The position numbers were made by a program, and so were the translations under genes. The notes under the pieces were generated by a model. That model was not told where the DNA came from and ran no database searches. It saw only the letters and a list, made by a program, of their open reading frames with translations. A stretch of 60,149 nucleotides of DNA from Hydnum rufescens UP504 (Eukaryota; Basidiomycota; Agaricomycetes; Cantharellales; Hydnaceae): positions 1 through 60,149 of the forward strand of contig MU129198.1 of assembly GCA_014904985.1 (NCBI GenBank). The letters run 5' to 3'. The first letter of the stretch is position 1, and every line of letters begins with the position of its first letter. This document shows positions 11,488 through 22,865 of this stretch, piece by piece.

Positions 11488-14204
11488 ATGCCCAAAGTAA
11501 CCTGCGTCAATCCAGTGTTCGTCAGGCTACTAGAGGAGTGGAAGCGGAGATTGTGGAAAGGAACCCAGAGGATAGTCGCCAATATAGTGTCGGAAAGGCT
11601 GTTTCTGGGATCCGAGCTTCTAAGGAGGTCTTCCATACACCGTGCGTGGACGCGTTTTATGCTTCTTGCTCGTGCATCTCAAGGTTCTTGCTGTCTTATG
11701 TGTCCAGGGATGAGTGTCGAAGCGTGAAGGGCGTGGGGCCCAAGATCCTGGCCGAGCTGAATGAGCGTTATGCGAGATATCTCGACGGTGGCGACGCGTC
11801 TGAGCCTTCACCCAGACGTGGCAGGAAGCCAGAAGGCGATAAAGAAAAAGGAAAGAGTAATGGCTCTACTGTGCCAAAGAAGGGTGGACGTCGTTCCAAG
11901 AAAGGCACTGCGGGTGGGGACGTCGACGACGTGGAAGCAGGGAGATTTCCAAGCCTTCCCAATGGCTCGGTCATTCCCATCCACGTGCTGTCCCTCGCGC
12001 TAGTCTCACAGTGCGCGATCGCGGAGATGCCTCTCGCGATGCATTGGTCAACAATGGCAGTCGCCAGCCTGTTGCATCAGAAATGCCTCATGATCCTTCT
12101 TCATCGTTTGTCTTTTGGTATATTGGTACGTCCTCGTTATTCCTCCCTTATTTCTTGCTAAATATCACCTTAAGATACCGACAAAACGCGAGTTCTCCAT
12201 CGGGATAAGGCGGAAGTGATCTTCAAACACGGATATGATATCTGGTATTCGATTGAATATGCTGCTGATCAGGCCCATCATCCTTTTATCAGTAGCCTTC
12301 GCGACATTAGGCCTGCGCCTCAAAAGCCCTACGGTGAACCAGCTACACTGTTCGCCGTCATGTCCGAAACGGATGTCCAGCTGCGAGGCGAGCATTGCAA
12401 TGGATCCTTCCAATCTGCCCCTCTTTCAGATATCTCATCTAGCGTCACACCCCGGCTGCCTCGTGCTGCTACTACCGTCCATAGTGCTGATATCAATATC
12501 AATAACACTGCGAAGCTGTCCAAGCAGGGGAAGAATATCCTTGCCGACGAACTAAAGGCAGAGGCACTCAGTAGAAACAAAGTCTCCATCGACCCGAGTC
12601 GCCAGCTCTCGAACCTTCCCCAGGTGGCTAAGTTCAGGCCGGCCACGTCTACCTCTGCTACTAGCGGCCGCATTCTACCTCAAGCCACGGTGTTGTCGGA
12701 CCCAGCACCCGCTCTCTCACGTGCAATGTCGACCCCCACTCACGTAGGCTTGGTGGCTGAGTCTGCTGCCTCTACATCCTCGAGCGTTTCCGAAGGGATA
12801 CCCTCTGCCGTAACGTCGAGCTCCTTCCGCCTGAAACGCACGGAATCTGCCCCCGTCCCAAGCACCGGGCAACCCGGCCCTCCCCGGAGCCTGCCTATTT
12901 GGCCAGGAAATCCGCAGGGGCGAAAATACGCCAAGCTCCACGCAAGTCATCGCATATCCCTCCCCCACCTGCGATCGACCAAGTCCTCGAGGAGCACCTC
13001 GACCACGGGGTCTCCACACAGGCAACGGTGATCGACGACAGCATGGATCTGTGCTGCGACACACCCGACCAATCTGAGTTCGAACTCCCCTTCACGCCCA
13101 TCGTGTTCCCTCGGGGGTCATACGACATCACGCTCGTGCTCGATTCCCGTGAGGTGAAAAGTACCAAAAGCTCCAAGGATAGGCAATATATACAGGAACA
13201 GTTGGCCAAGCGGGGTGTCCCTGTCGAGAAGCGTGCACTAGAGCTGGGTGATGTATGCTGGGTGGCTAAACGCCGCGGTGAGTCTGGGGATACAGCTGAA
13301 GCAGTCTTGGACTTTATCATGGAGAGAAAGAGATTGGACGATTTGGTGGGAAGTATTAAGGACTCTCGGTTTCATGAACAAAAGGCGAGCATTTGGAATA
13401 TATTTTGTACTAATGGTTGCTGTCTATTTATGCTCCCTGTTCTCCATAGTTTCGGTTGAAGCAGTCGGGAATTGGCCGTGTGTATTATCTTGTGGAGGAG
13501 TACGAGCGAGAGGTCCACTACGAGCACAAGTCGATGGACCAGGCGGTATTCACCGCACTATCGTCTACTCAAGTTGTGGAGGGCTTCTTCCTCAAGGAAA
13601 CTCGGGATATCAATGATACCATTGAGTATCTTGTCGGGCTCCACCAGACTATTGATGCCTTACACAAGGTGGAGACAATGCACCAGCACCCTTACCGTAT
13701 TCTGACGTTGACGCTGGATAAATTCAGGATCAGCCCCTCTATATTATCCCTCCCTCCGCGATCCACCGCCAGTCGTATTACGCTCTGCAGACCGCCCTCC
13801 GGCGCGCTTACCCAGAGACGCCATATCTCACATCATATGCATCTTTCCGTGCGCTGAATAAATCCCGCTCAGAGACTCTACGGGATTTCTTCGCGCGCAT
13901 GTTGTTATGTATCAATGGCATGAGTGCAGAGAAGACGGCAACCATCATCAAGGCCTACGATACGCCAATGAGGCTGTACAGAGCCTTTTTGGATGCCGAG
14001 GCGAGAGAAGCGTACGAGCGCGCGCTCGAAGCTAAGGCTCTGCAGGAGGCAGAAGCATCTGGCAATGGGAAAGGGAGGAAAAAAAAGTCGTCGATCGTCC
14101 CGGCGAGCTTGTTATTGACACAGCTCCCTGGGTCAGGGAGGCGACATATCGGGGACGCGCTCTCCACAAAAGTGTATGAATTGTTCAGGGCTGAGCGGTA
14201 CTGA
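11488..14204 (+). CDS. MUS81: crossover junction endonuclease MUS81, catalytic subunit
   Basis: Catalytic subunit of the nuclear MUS81-EME1 endonuclease, which cuts 3' flaps, stalled forks and recombination junctions. The first helix-hairpin-helix ends VKGVGPKILAELNERYARYL. A winged-helix-like part includes SFVFWYI and TDKTRVLHRDKAEV. A serine-rich linker leads to the ERCC4 nuclease domain with LVLDSREV and the ERK-x3-D motif in ERKRLDDLVGSIKDSRFHEQK's first twenty residues. The C-terminal helix-hairpin-helix is LLCINGMSAEKTATIIKAYD. ATG 11488 is chosen because MPKVTCVNPVFV matches the usual N-terminus. One intron (13385-13449) is of GC-AG type. Four apparent one-base losses (about 11543, 11950-12010, 12870-12890, 13733-13740) break the frame, yet all motifs survive. 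I favour sequence error over pseudogene. Confidence 0.88.
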
Positions 14205-14622
14205 TCTCTGAACTTTACTTTGGGAGCTGTTTGGGTTTCTTGTTTGCATATTCTTGATTTATTTTGTTCGATGTCTTTTTGCTTAGGCTACTTTGTATAA
14301 TTTTTGAAACTGGAAATTTAGTTGCAGATATTCGGAAGACTTTTTTGTGGTATAGCAAGGACAAGGTGCCCTGAGCATGAATATGCTTGATCTTAATTAT
14401 GAGGGTACCCCTCAACTGTAGGCGAGCTCGCTCATGTCTTAATAGGCCTTAGGTGGCTGCTTTCAGGCCACCCCAACTGGTACCTCATAGCTAGCATACA
14501 GTTTCATGCCATTCCAGAGGGTCTACCTTCATAGCCACAATTTGGGATGCCTTAATAATAGCCTCACAAGCTCGGCCAATAAGCATCAAGAATAAGCGAT
14601 GCTGCCATTAATGGTGTCTCAG
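14205..14622. other. convergent intergenic region MUS81 / eIF3f
   Basis: The T-rich stretch after the MUS81 stop and the AT-rich stretch after the eIF3f stop are presumably the two 3' ends. The sequence CCTTAGGTGGCTGCTTT near 14450 also occurs in the 3.0-kb minisatellite, so a short repeat fragment may lie here. Confidence 0.5.
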
Positions 14623-15763
14623 CTACGTGACAAGCGCAAGACGTGTTGATACTTCGACTTGAGATCGGACCAGGTTCGCGAGATATGATACCATGAGAGT
14701 ATCCTGAGCCACATCCAATATCAGTCTAGTGGACAAGTGGAGCATGATACAAGAAAGACGGTCTTACCTGCAGATGAGCGTTGAAAAGATTCTCAAATTG
14801 TCCCTTCTCGATCCCCGCAGCGCCGCTTTCAGACGTCTCCATGAGTGAATCCAAAAGATATTTCCCGATCCGCTCATTCCCCTCTATTGTACCGCTGACA
14901 ACGGACCTTACGTACACCAAAACGCGGTCGATCATATCGATGACCGATTGAAGGGAAGTTTCCATAATTTCGAGATCGGGAGGGGCGGTGGTGGTATGAT
15001 TTGGAGATTTTGAAGAGGGGAGTAGAAGGTCCACTGCGAAGAAAATTTTTTGGAAAAAGAAAGAAAACATAAATATTGGGAAACGCTGGAGCATCGTGGC
15101 ATAAATCACGTACGTCCACTTCGTTCTGTTTGATGGAATCGCAATTCGCATGGTATTGGGACGAAAACGCAATTTTCTGGTTTTGGGTTCACGCCTATGG
15201 GTGAACTAGGAGGCGGCCGTAACGTCAGTTATTGTATAATCCTATTCGTGACATGTTTCGCTACCTGACAAAAGTTTTGACACCTAACTCACCGCCTCTT
15301 GGGTGCCGGTGTCAAGGGCAAGATGCACAGCCTGGTGTGGTGCAGTCTCTCCAGAGTAGAAATTTTGGATTAGCGCCGAGTAGGTGTTGAGTTCGGAGCC
15401 TGTCGAGTACCTGCGAGGAATCAGACTGAATCAGTTCCAACAAAGAGGCGAACGCAAGGTTGGACGCACCACCCGACAATAGTTTCCCGCGGGTTCACCT
15501 TTTGATGTAATTCATAGACTGTTCGATGGTATTCAAAGTCGACAGCCACTTGCTCTTCAGATTCCTTGTGCAGGACAGCGAAGGAGCTTTTGACCTCAAT
15601 AACATTATCCACTCGTGTCCCGAGGAGTGTGCCAATAACACGGATCCTCATTTGGACTACGACGGAGAAAGTGGTCGAGGATGGAGAATAACGCGACTGG
15701 GTGGACCGTAACGGTCGTCAGCGGTCGACTATGCAGATAAATAGCAGAGGATGAGTTGAGCAT
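14623..15763 (-). CDS. translation initiation factor eIF3 subunit F
   Basis: Non-catalytic MPN-domain subunit of eIF3 in the cytosol. Conserved parts in order are [132 protein letters not shown] and [20 protein letters not shown]. The five exons are 15470-15763, 15265-15410, 15114-15205, 14768-15033 and 14623-14703. Their sum is 879 nt (about 292 codons), normal for the family. Two frame problems cancel in length: one extra base near 15644 (before RVIGTLLG) and one missing base near 15293 (before GELGVKTFV). Both look like sequence errors. The start ATG 15763 gives [12 protein letters not shown] before the conserved part. Confidence 0.9.
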
Positions 15764-15822
15764 CTTGGGGATTTTCCGTCTAACTTTTTACTTCCACCCG
15801 GCATCCACCGCAAACTATCACA
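15764..15822. promoter_or_regulatory. 59-bp bidirectional promoter, eIF3f / TOM7
   Basis: Only 59 bp separate the eIF3f and TOM7 start codons. Both 5' UTRs and core promoters must lie here or overlap the coding ends. The strip contains a pyrimidine-rich run on the plus strand and no TATA box. Co-expression of two housekeeping genes from one promoter is the natural inference. Confidence 0.6.
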
Positions 15823-16147
15823 ATGCCTTCTGAAGAATCTACAGTTAGTCTGACCCGCACACTCTTTTTGGACTATCCGCCTCATTGGACTCTCTACAGG
15901 AGCGAATATTGAAAATAGTCGAGTTCAGTCGAGTGCGACGTTTTTTTTTCCATTCCACACATCCTTGGAGACCCTAACAGATTCGATTCAAAGACCGTGT
16001 TCCACTATGGCTGGATACCTTTCATCATCCTTGTTGGATATAGCCGCAGCCAGCCACAGCCATCCCTTATAAAGTCGGTTCCGTCTTCTTTTTGGTCCTG
16101 ACTTTAGTCTCACCTTCAAATGCAGACTAATTAGTCCCCTAGCATAA
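15823..16147 (+). CDS. TOM7: mitochondrial import receptor subunit TOM7
   Basis: Small tail-anchored subunit of the outer-membrane TOM complex that regulates its assembly. It is split into four tiny exons: 15823-15843, 15900-15932, 15994-16073 and 16126-16147. These total 156 nt, i.e. 51 residues plus TAA, with GT-AG introns of 56, 61 and 52 nt. The spliced protein starts MPSEESTERILKIVEFSR, continues TVFHYGWIPFIILVGYSRS with the single membrane segment, and ends PSLIK plus LISPLA. HYGWIPF and the C-terminal SPLA are TOM7 hallmarks, and the length is typical. No exon is long enough to be found by an ORF search. The frame is intact through all three splices. Confidence 0.93.
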
Positions 16148-17443
16148 TCTCGTCTGGACCTTGGACATGTAACATATCTAGGAGCGGTTCACCATATCCT
16201 ATTTCTCTTTCTCTCATTTTCTTAGTGTGAACGATTCGCTCAACGGTGCGCGTCTACAGTGAGCCGTGCCAATTTAACTGCAATACTCTGGTCAGTCCCT
16301 CCTGCCGTTTCCATCCTTTCGTACACCCCAATCTCGGTCGTCGATAAAGTGATGATTCTCAGTGGTGTGCATCTAATGCACCCAAGTACGCTTGGCACGG
16401 TCCTGTTTACTGTCGACGGCCCATCTGTTCGTCGCCGCCATAACCGGGAGAAATTCTCTCAGAGTTTCGGTGCTTTGACAGGAGGGTAGGTCAACTAGAC
16501 ATGACTGCCTACCCGCGCACATGCGGATATACAAAGAGGCCCGATCTGAATCTTGTCAACCGCCCACCTCCGTCCCTTCCATTCATGCTTTCCGATGTTG
16601 ACGGTTTTCAACGTGTATAGGGTGTGGTATGATGGATATGCAAGCTCACCAATGTTTCCGCCGCTTCCTGCTGGGCCTAGGACTCCTCGTTGATGACACT
16701 TCCAAGTGGATGGGGAATGGAGTATGCCTCTCCGCGCCACGCTCCCTGTCACTATTAAGAGTTAGGTATCTCATGCACTCCCTTGACGCGAGACACCAAG
16801 GAGCGGCGTAGCAATATGCGCACCTGATGAAAATGACATCCCTGTGGCAGGGAAGTGTGCGGTCATCGGTAGTCCCAGCCCAGATGCAACATCGGCATGC
16901 CTTGTAAGGACCCAATACCCTAAGTTACTGTGGTGGCTTCGTGCATTGCTTCTCCATCGGGTTCCATGTTTCACGAGTCTCTCGAGTCTAACATCAGCAC
17001 ACCATTGAGGCTTGCTTTTTGCACTTCGTGGAATGTGAGGGCCGAGAAAGTTTTCGCTGTGCCCGTAAATGGCAAACAGCTGCGAGATATCATACCGTAT
17101 AACTATGAGTCGCTATCATTTTGTGATTCTGTTACTTCATCAGCAGAGAGGGTGGTGTTGTTGGTGTTCACTGGAATTAGCCGACGATGGTTCGGCGTTG
17201 GTCAACATCAAAAAATCTGAACGGATCGTCCTGAAAACCTCTCTTCTAGTCCTCTTCTACCTCTACACTGTATGTGATACCAGGATCCTCGAGCAGGGTG
17301 TGTCGTCAATGCCATATTGGCTGCGAATTGCATGTTCATGTCCCTTAAAATTCTGTGGCCTTGGGCAAATTTAACATTCTACTATCATCGAGGGGGACGC
17401 CCGGACGGGCGTTTGATCTCGAATCTAGCTATCCAAAGACTAG
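16148..17443. other. 1.3-kb interval without a confident gene
   Basis: Minus-strand open pieces around 16500-16970 could be two or three exons of a small unknown gene: LTRHADVASGLGLPMTAHF, then an intron-like stretch with GTGCGC donor and TTAATAG acceptor, then GNIGELAYPSYHTLYTL. I cannot assign a family or a start, so no CDS is called. Confidence 0.35.
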
Positions 17444-17450
17444 TATAAAA
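17444..17450 (+). promoter_or_regulatory. TATA box of the 17.5-kb gene
   Basis: TATAAAA lies 84 bp before ATG 17534. It is followed by a pyrimidine-rich stretch and an A-rich ACAACCAATCATA leader directly before the start codon, a common layout for well-expressed fungal genes. Confidence 0.65.
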
Positions 17451-17533
17451 TCTGAGCTATTCCCTTCCATTCCCCCCTATCCCCTCGATCCTGCACAACT
17501 TACACTCACCCAAAACTCTGACAACCAATCATA

Positions 17534-18219
17534 ATGACTTTCAAACTCAGCAAGCTCGTCTCTGCTCTGTCTTCAGACTCCCAGGTTCCTATTAAAGTAG
17601 TCAACTCTTTCGTCGGACCCCACCAGCCTACTGGAAGCGTGGTTTTCCCCTCTATCCAAGTGAATGGAGCTCCCTCACTGCTAGAACCTCCGGCGAATGA
17701 TTGTCCACGACGAGAGGTGTCTGCTCGAGAAGCACGCCTAGGCGCGCTGGTACGCGAACAATTCCTCGAGATCCAGGCCCTCCAGCGCGAGATCTCTCGG
17801 CTTCGCGCCCTTAGCCCATCACACTACATCGCCCCCGTCGTCCCGGCTCTAGTGCCAAGCACCTCCCCTCCTGCTTATCCTTCAGTGTCCAATCGCATAG
17901 CGGCTCAAGCCCCACGTTGCATTCACAAACCAACTATCCCCACACCTGCTATTAGGGCCTTGGCGACATCGCCTCCTCCCAATCTTCTGGCGTTGCCCAA
18001 GGCTCTCACAAAGCTTCTGCCATGTTCGGGCCCCGTCCTTGTCCCCCTCGTACTCGCTCTGCACCCACTCCCATTCAGCAGAGCACTCGCCCTCGAGCTT
18101 GCAGTCTTGTGTCCGCGCTCATCTCCCAGTGGGGAGCCCCTCAGTCAATTCGGCGAGTGTTCTCAAGGTGGTCAGATTTGCAGCCGAAGTCGAGACTGTG
18201 TGATTCTTCTGATGATTAG
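17534..18219 (+). CDS. hypothetical protein with coiled-coil segment, proline-rich
   Basis: I do not recognise this protein. From ATG 17534 it runs MTFKLSKLVSALSSDSQVP, then a predicted amphipathic coil (about residues 65-95) around RLGALVREQFLEIQALQREI, then a proline/serine-rich region. The starting frame continues to 18400, but its last 130 codons turn hydrophobic and low-complexity. The next frame from about 18020 reads MFGPRPCPPRTRSAPTPI and ends CDSSDD at 18219. That ending fits the composition of the N-terminus better and implies one missing base near 18000-18030. A T-rich 3' region follows. The strong TATA box and leader suggest a real expressed gene of about 228 residues. Confidence 0.6.
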
Positions 18220-18802
18220 TTCTATTTTCCCCTCGCTATTCGTCGTGGCGCTGCTTAGCCTTTATCTTGATTTCTTTCTCTTGCGATATTTGGAAAGGCA
18301 TATTCACGTGGACTGGCCTGTTGCCTACAACACTTCATACCTTGCTTCTTACTTTTCGGATACCTTGTGCTTGGTCTCTTGCTCGTCTCTTAGTCAATAA
18401 ACATGAAATTGGGATGAAGGTGTTGACGCGAACAACGAATCCAACGACTATGCATGAGAACGATGACGAGAGGGCAAATACATCAAAAAGAGTCCCAATA
18501 TGTGTTATATATAAATCTTTTGGGATTAAAACCAATGTAGGACGAATGAGGGTTGACGCCATGCGTGCTTCCATAACAGAATCTTGTAGTTTGATAATTC
18601 TAGAAATCATGCGGAGGCTGGGTTAGACAGAACTGGAGACGCGTAAGATGAATGTCGGATATGAACTGGTCTGGATGCAAACAAACCAACACTCAACGCC
18701 TACATCCGTCCAGAGGTCCATCCGCCCGCCGCTTGGGTTTGGATCCAGAAATAGTGTTCCTCGGCTGATATTGTGACTTGGTAGGCCTTGTAAAGCAAAC
18801 TG
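18220..18802. other. intergenic region before VAC14
   Basis: 3' region of the preceding gene and the VAC14 promoter. I see only short frames in both strands and no RNA gene. Confidence 0.5.
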
Positions 18803-21800
18803 ATGGGTAAGCCTCATGTTAACCTGCGTGACGATGTGTTCAGTTCAACTTGCCCTCCAGAGCCTAGCATTGTTCGTGGTTTGAACGACAAATTCTACGA
18901 AAAACGAAAGGCCGCTGCTCTCGATCTCGAAAAGTTCGTCGCCTTCACTCCGTGCCAGTGAAGAGCACCACAAATTGATGACTCGTTGTACCGACACAGA
19001 CTTGTGCGGGAATGCTACAGCCAGAATGACGTGGCTCGTATTGTACAAATCATTGACCAACTTGTTGAACTCTTCGGCACCCCATCTAATGCACTTCATT
19101 CTCGAAATGGCGGTCTGATTGGCCTCGCCGCCACGGCCATCGCACTGGGGGTGGAGATATCGCCCTTTATGGATAGATTCATCGAACCGCTCCTCAGATG
19201 CTTCTCTGATACAGAAAGCAGAATAAGATATTTCGCTTGTGAGAGCATGTACAACATCGCCAAGGTCTCGAAAGGCGAAATTCTTGTCTACTTCAATCCC
19301 TTATTTGACTCTCTGAGCAAGGTGAGCTCGACTCAAATTGGGAGGAACGGCCCCATCTCACGGCCTCGATCCTCTAGCTCGCTGCCGACCCTGAGTTGTC
19401 GGTGAAGAATGGTGCCGAACTTCTTGATCGCTTGCTCAAGGATATCGTCGCGGAATCAGCCCCAATATACTTCCCTCAATATCCAGAGACCGAAAAGATT
19501 CGACACCAAGCCCAAGATCAAGGTGTCTATGGCTTGGGCATCATGGTGCGCTCAGAAGATCCCGAGTCTTCCGAAGGTCCCGCAAAGAAGGCTTTTTCTC
19601 TCGCCCACTTTATGCCTCTACTCTCAGAGAGGATATATGCCATCAGTCCGTTCACTCGCAGTTACTTGGTCTCCTGGATTACTGTCCTAGACTCCGTCCC
19701 GGATCTTGAGCTTGTCTCATTTCTTCCAGAATTTCTTGATGGCCTTTTGTACGTTTCTACATCGAAAGATGCGTGAGATCCTTTGACTGACGTTCTCGGA
19801 TACATCCCGAATAGCAAATATCTTTCCGACCCAACAGAAGATGTCCATGTCGCCACAGAGAATCTGATGGCAGATTTTCTTCGAGAGATTCGTGACATTG
19901 CAGTTTTCGCCCTTCGGAGCGAAGAAAAGGCACGCATCAATGGGGAGATCAAGTCATTGGAACCGAGGGAACCAAAGCGACCCGATGACCGCCTGCTCAA
20001 CCTCACCGTAGCATTGCCTGAGCGTGGTGCGTTCATCACTGATCGCGACGGGACTTCAGGCCACGAGCCAATGCGCCAAACCCGGAGCATTCATGAGGAT
20101 CGTGATAACGGATGTATGTGAAAGAAATCGTGATTCCCTGAATTTTGAATCTCACTGGGTGTGCAGCGTGGACTCGTGGGCAGGGTGTATCGGTTGACCA
20201 TGCTGCAATTGTGGAGATTCTCATCCAACAATTGGACGCATCCCGTGAGGGCATACCTCCGGATCATAGTCTCATTTCTAATTCTGTATTTTAGATGACG
20301 AAACCCAACAATCCACAGCCCTCCGATGGCTTGCCGAATTCCTTGACTTTGCGCAGGACGTCATGGTTCCGTTTACCCCCGCCTTATCCCAACTATTCTC
20401 CCCAATCTTGCACACCATGTAGCATCGATCCAGTCCGCAGCTCAACAAACAAATCAGAACCTGTTCGAAGTTATCCAAAACCTTCCGCCTCCTCAGTCTC
20501 CCGCTCAAACGATGGTCGCTTCATCAGCTTCATCTACACGAGCGCTCCCAACTTCACCTCTCCCCCCTGCTCCCGAAACACCTGCTACGATACGGGCATC
20601 TGTTCGAGAGGCTCCCCCTGCAGATATTATGACCATTTCTGACGTCATCCGTATTGCTACTGATGCCGACAGGACCCCAGCTGGCGGTCGCAAGTCTCGT
20701 GCAAGTACTATCTCAGGTGAAGCCGGGGGAGATGTGACTCTCAGTGATGCCGCCCGAGCACAGTCCCCGTCACCCGCAGGCGCAGGCGCAGGAGTTTCGA
20801 GCACCGTGTCCAATCTTGCGTCTCTCTGGCAATCACAACCACAACTTTCGTCGCCCACGGGGGGCAGCAACCCCAACCTCAGCCGTTGCAGCTCCAGCCT
20901 GGGGAACCGACAGTGGTGATGGCGGTTCCTGAGGAACCTGATCCATTTGATTACCAGGCGACGGTTACAGGTTTGACTGTTCAGTTCCTCAGCGAGTATG
21001 AGGAAACTCGAGTTGCCGCATTGAAGTGGTTAATAATGCTACACTCCAAGGCCCCGCGAAAGGCAGGAATTCCACCATCCTTGAGGCCTCACCAGTGCGT
21101 TAATTCATTATGCGTTAGATTCTGGCCATCGATGATGGCACTTTCCCCGCTCTTCTCAAAACCCTGTCTGACCCATCTGAAGAGGTTCGTCTCAGTACGG
21201 AGCCCCTAAACATTGTCAACTAAACTAAATGACCGCAATCAAGGTAATTAAGCACGATCTACAGTTACTGGCGCAGATATCTTCGAGCTCCGAAGAGGGT
21301 TATTTCAAGGCCTTCATGATGAACCTTCTCGAGCTTTTCAGTACCGACCGACGACTATTAGAAGCTCGGGGGAGTTTGATTATCCGGCAACTTTGCCTTA
21401 GTTTGAATACTGAACGGATATATCGAACGTTCGCCGAGATTTTGGAGAAAGAAGAGGTATCACTGGTATTCAGACGCCATATAAGTGATCGAGCCGTTAA
21501 TTATTTTCTCTTCCGTATTTCGAAGGATCTCGATTTTGCCAGTATTATGGTTCAGCGACTTAACGTCATTCTGGTGACATCGCCGGAGCTTTCAGACTTC
21601 CGAAAACGACTCGAAAAATTTGGAGTCAAGAGTATGTTGCCCACAGAGTGGGCCGCAACCGTTTCACTGAATGAGATTCTGCTTAGGATGGTCAAGCATT
21701 GTTTTCTGTACTGTATCGATCTTGGTGTCATAATCCTGTTGCCGTCTTCTCGCTGTGTCTTCTTGCTCAAGCCTATGAACATGCGTCGAACCTGTTGCCG

Positions 21801-22702
21801 ATCGTGTAAGTAGGTTCTGCATATTATCCTGGAATTCCAGTTAGTGGGTCATTTACTCCTTGCTAGTGCGGAATTGGAAATCACAGTTCAACTTCTGGTG
21901 CAAATCGACAAGCTCGTGCAGCTTATCGAGTCCCCTGTATTCACCTGTAGGTATTCTGATTTTCCGCTTCAATATTTGCGGCCTTGAGTCGCAATCCTCT
22001 AGCCTTACGCCTGCAATTACTGGAGCCCGAAAAGCATCCATATCTGTTCAAATGCCTGTACGGACTTTTGATGTTGCTTCCGCAGAGCAGTGCCTTCATC
22101 TCCCTTCGAAACCGTCTTAATGCTGTGAGTTCCCTTGGATTCTTGCATGCCGCCCCTCGACCCGCGTAAGTTTCAGAAAGACAGAAGACTAGTTGACGTC
22201 TCTACTCACGAGTGGATCCATTAGGCCTGCACAACCACCAACAATTCGGTCAAAGCTCGGCGGCCGGGAGGAAACCATCAAGTGGCAAGATTTGCTCTCA
22301 CATTTCCGGACCCTGCAGACCAAGCACGAAAAGGCGCGGCGCGGAGATACATCCTCATCACCGACATCATTCGTTAATACAACCTCTCTTCCTGCTACGA
22401 ACAATCCCAGTTCAAATGCGGGTGGTCAAACCATACGTCCAAACATGCGCCGCAAGGTCACCGATGGGAGTGCCGGTATTGGCCAGGGTGCACCTTCGAC
22501 GTCACGCTCGTCGCCCTCTGCGATGGTTGGGGGAGCGCTGTCTCCTTTGAATCCAAAGGCGAGGACGGCGTCCAGCACTACTATAATCCCAAGCAATGGT
22601 ACATTATCTGGGGCTGGAACTGGAGGGCCAGCTCGTCCGATGAGTCCATCACTCGGACCGAACAAGCAACGAAAGGCTTTGGGCGTGACTCCACGGCGCT
22701 AG
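18803..22702 (+). CDS. VAC14: VAC14, scaffold of the Fab1/PIKfyve complex
   Basis: HEAT-repeat scaffold that holds the PI3P 5-kinase Fab1/PIKfyve and the Fig4 phosphatase on vacuole/endosome membranes. Recognisable blocks are [160 protein letters not shown]-type repeats, [20 protein letters not shown] and [20 protein letters not shown]. About eleven introns are visible. The first is 18934-18999, and one (21063-21118) is GC-AG. Two one-base losses appear, near 20420 and in the G run near 20860. The serine/proline-rich tail after 22330 is normal for fungi. It converges on EME1 with a 163-bp gap. Confidence 0.92.
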
Positions 22703-22865
22703 CTTTTTTTTCCAATGGGAATGGGCATAAAGGACTTTTTTCGCATATCATTATGTTCATTGGTTCAATAGTAATCACCAGAGGCCATGAAAGTGGTAAG
22801 GTACAAGAAGGGAGTACGAAGGGTTAAATCATGATGGCAAATTGACCTAAATGGTGTGCAACATC

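Noticed and set aside
18803..22702. VAC14 or MUS81 as pseudogenes
   Set aside because: All catalytic and structural motifs survive, the breaks are single bases often near homopolymers, and no premature substitutions to stop were found within conserved blocks.
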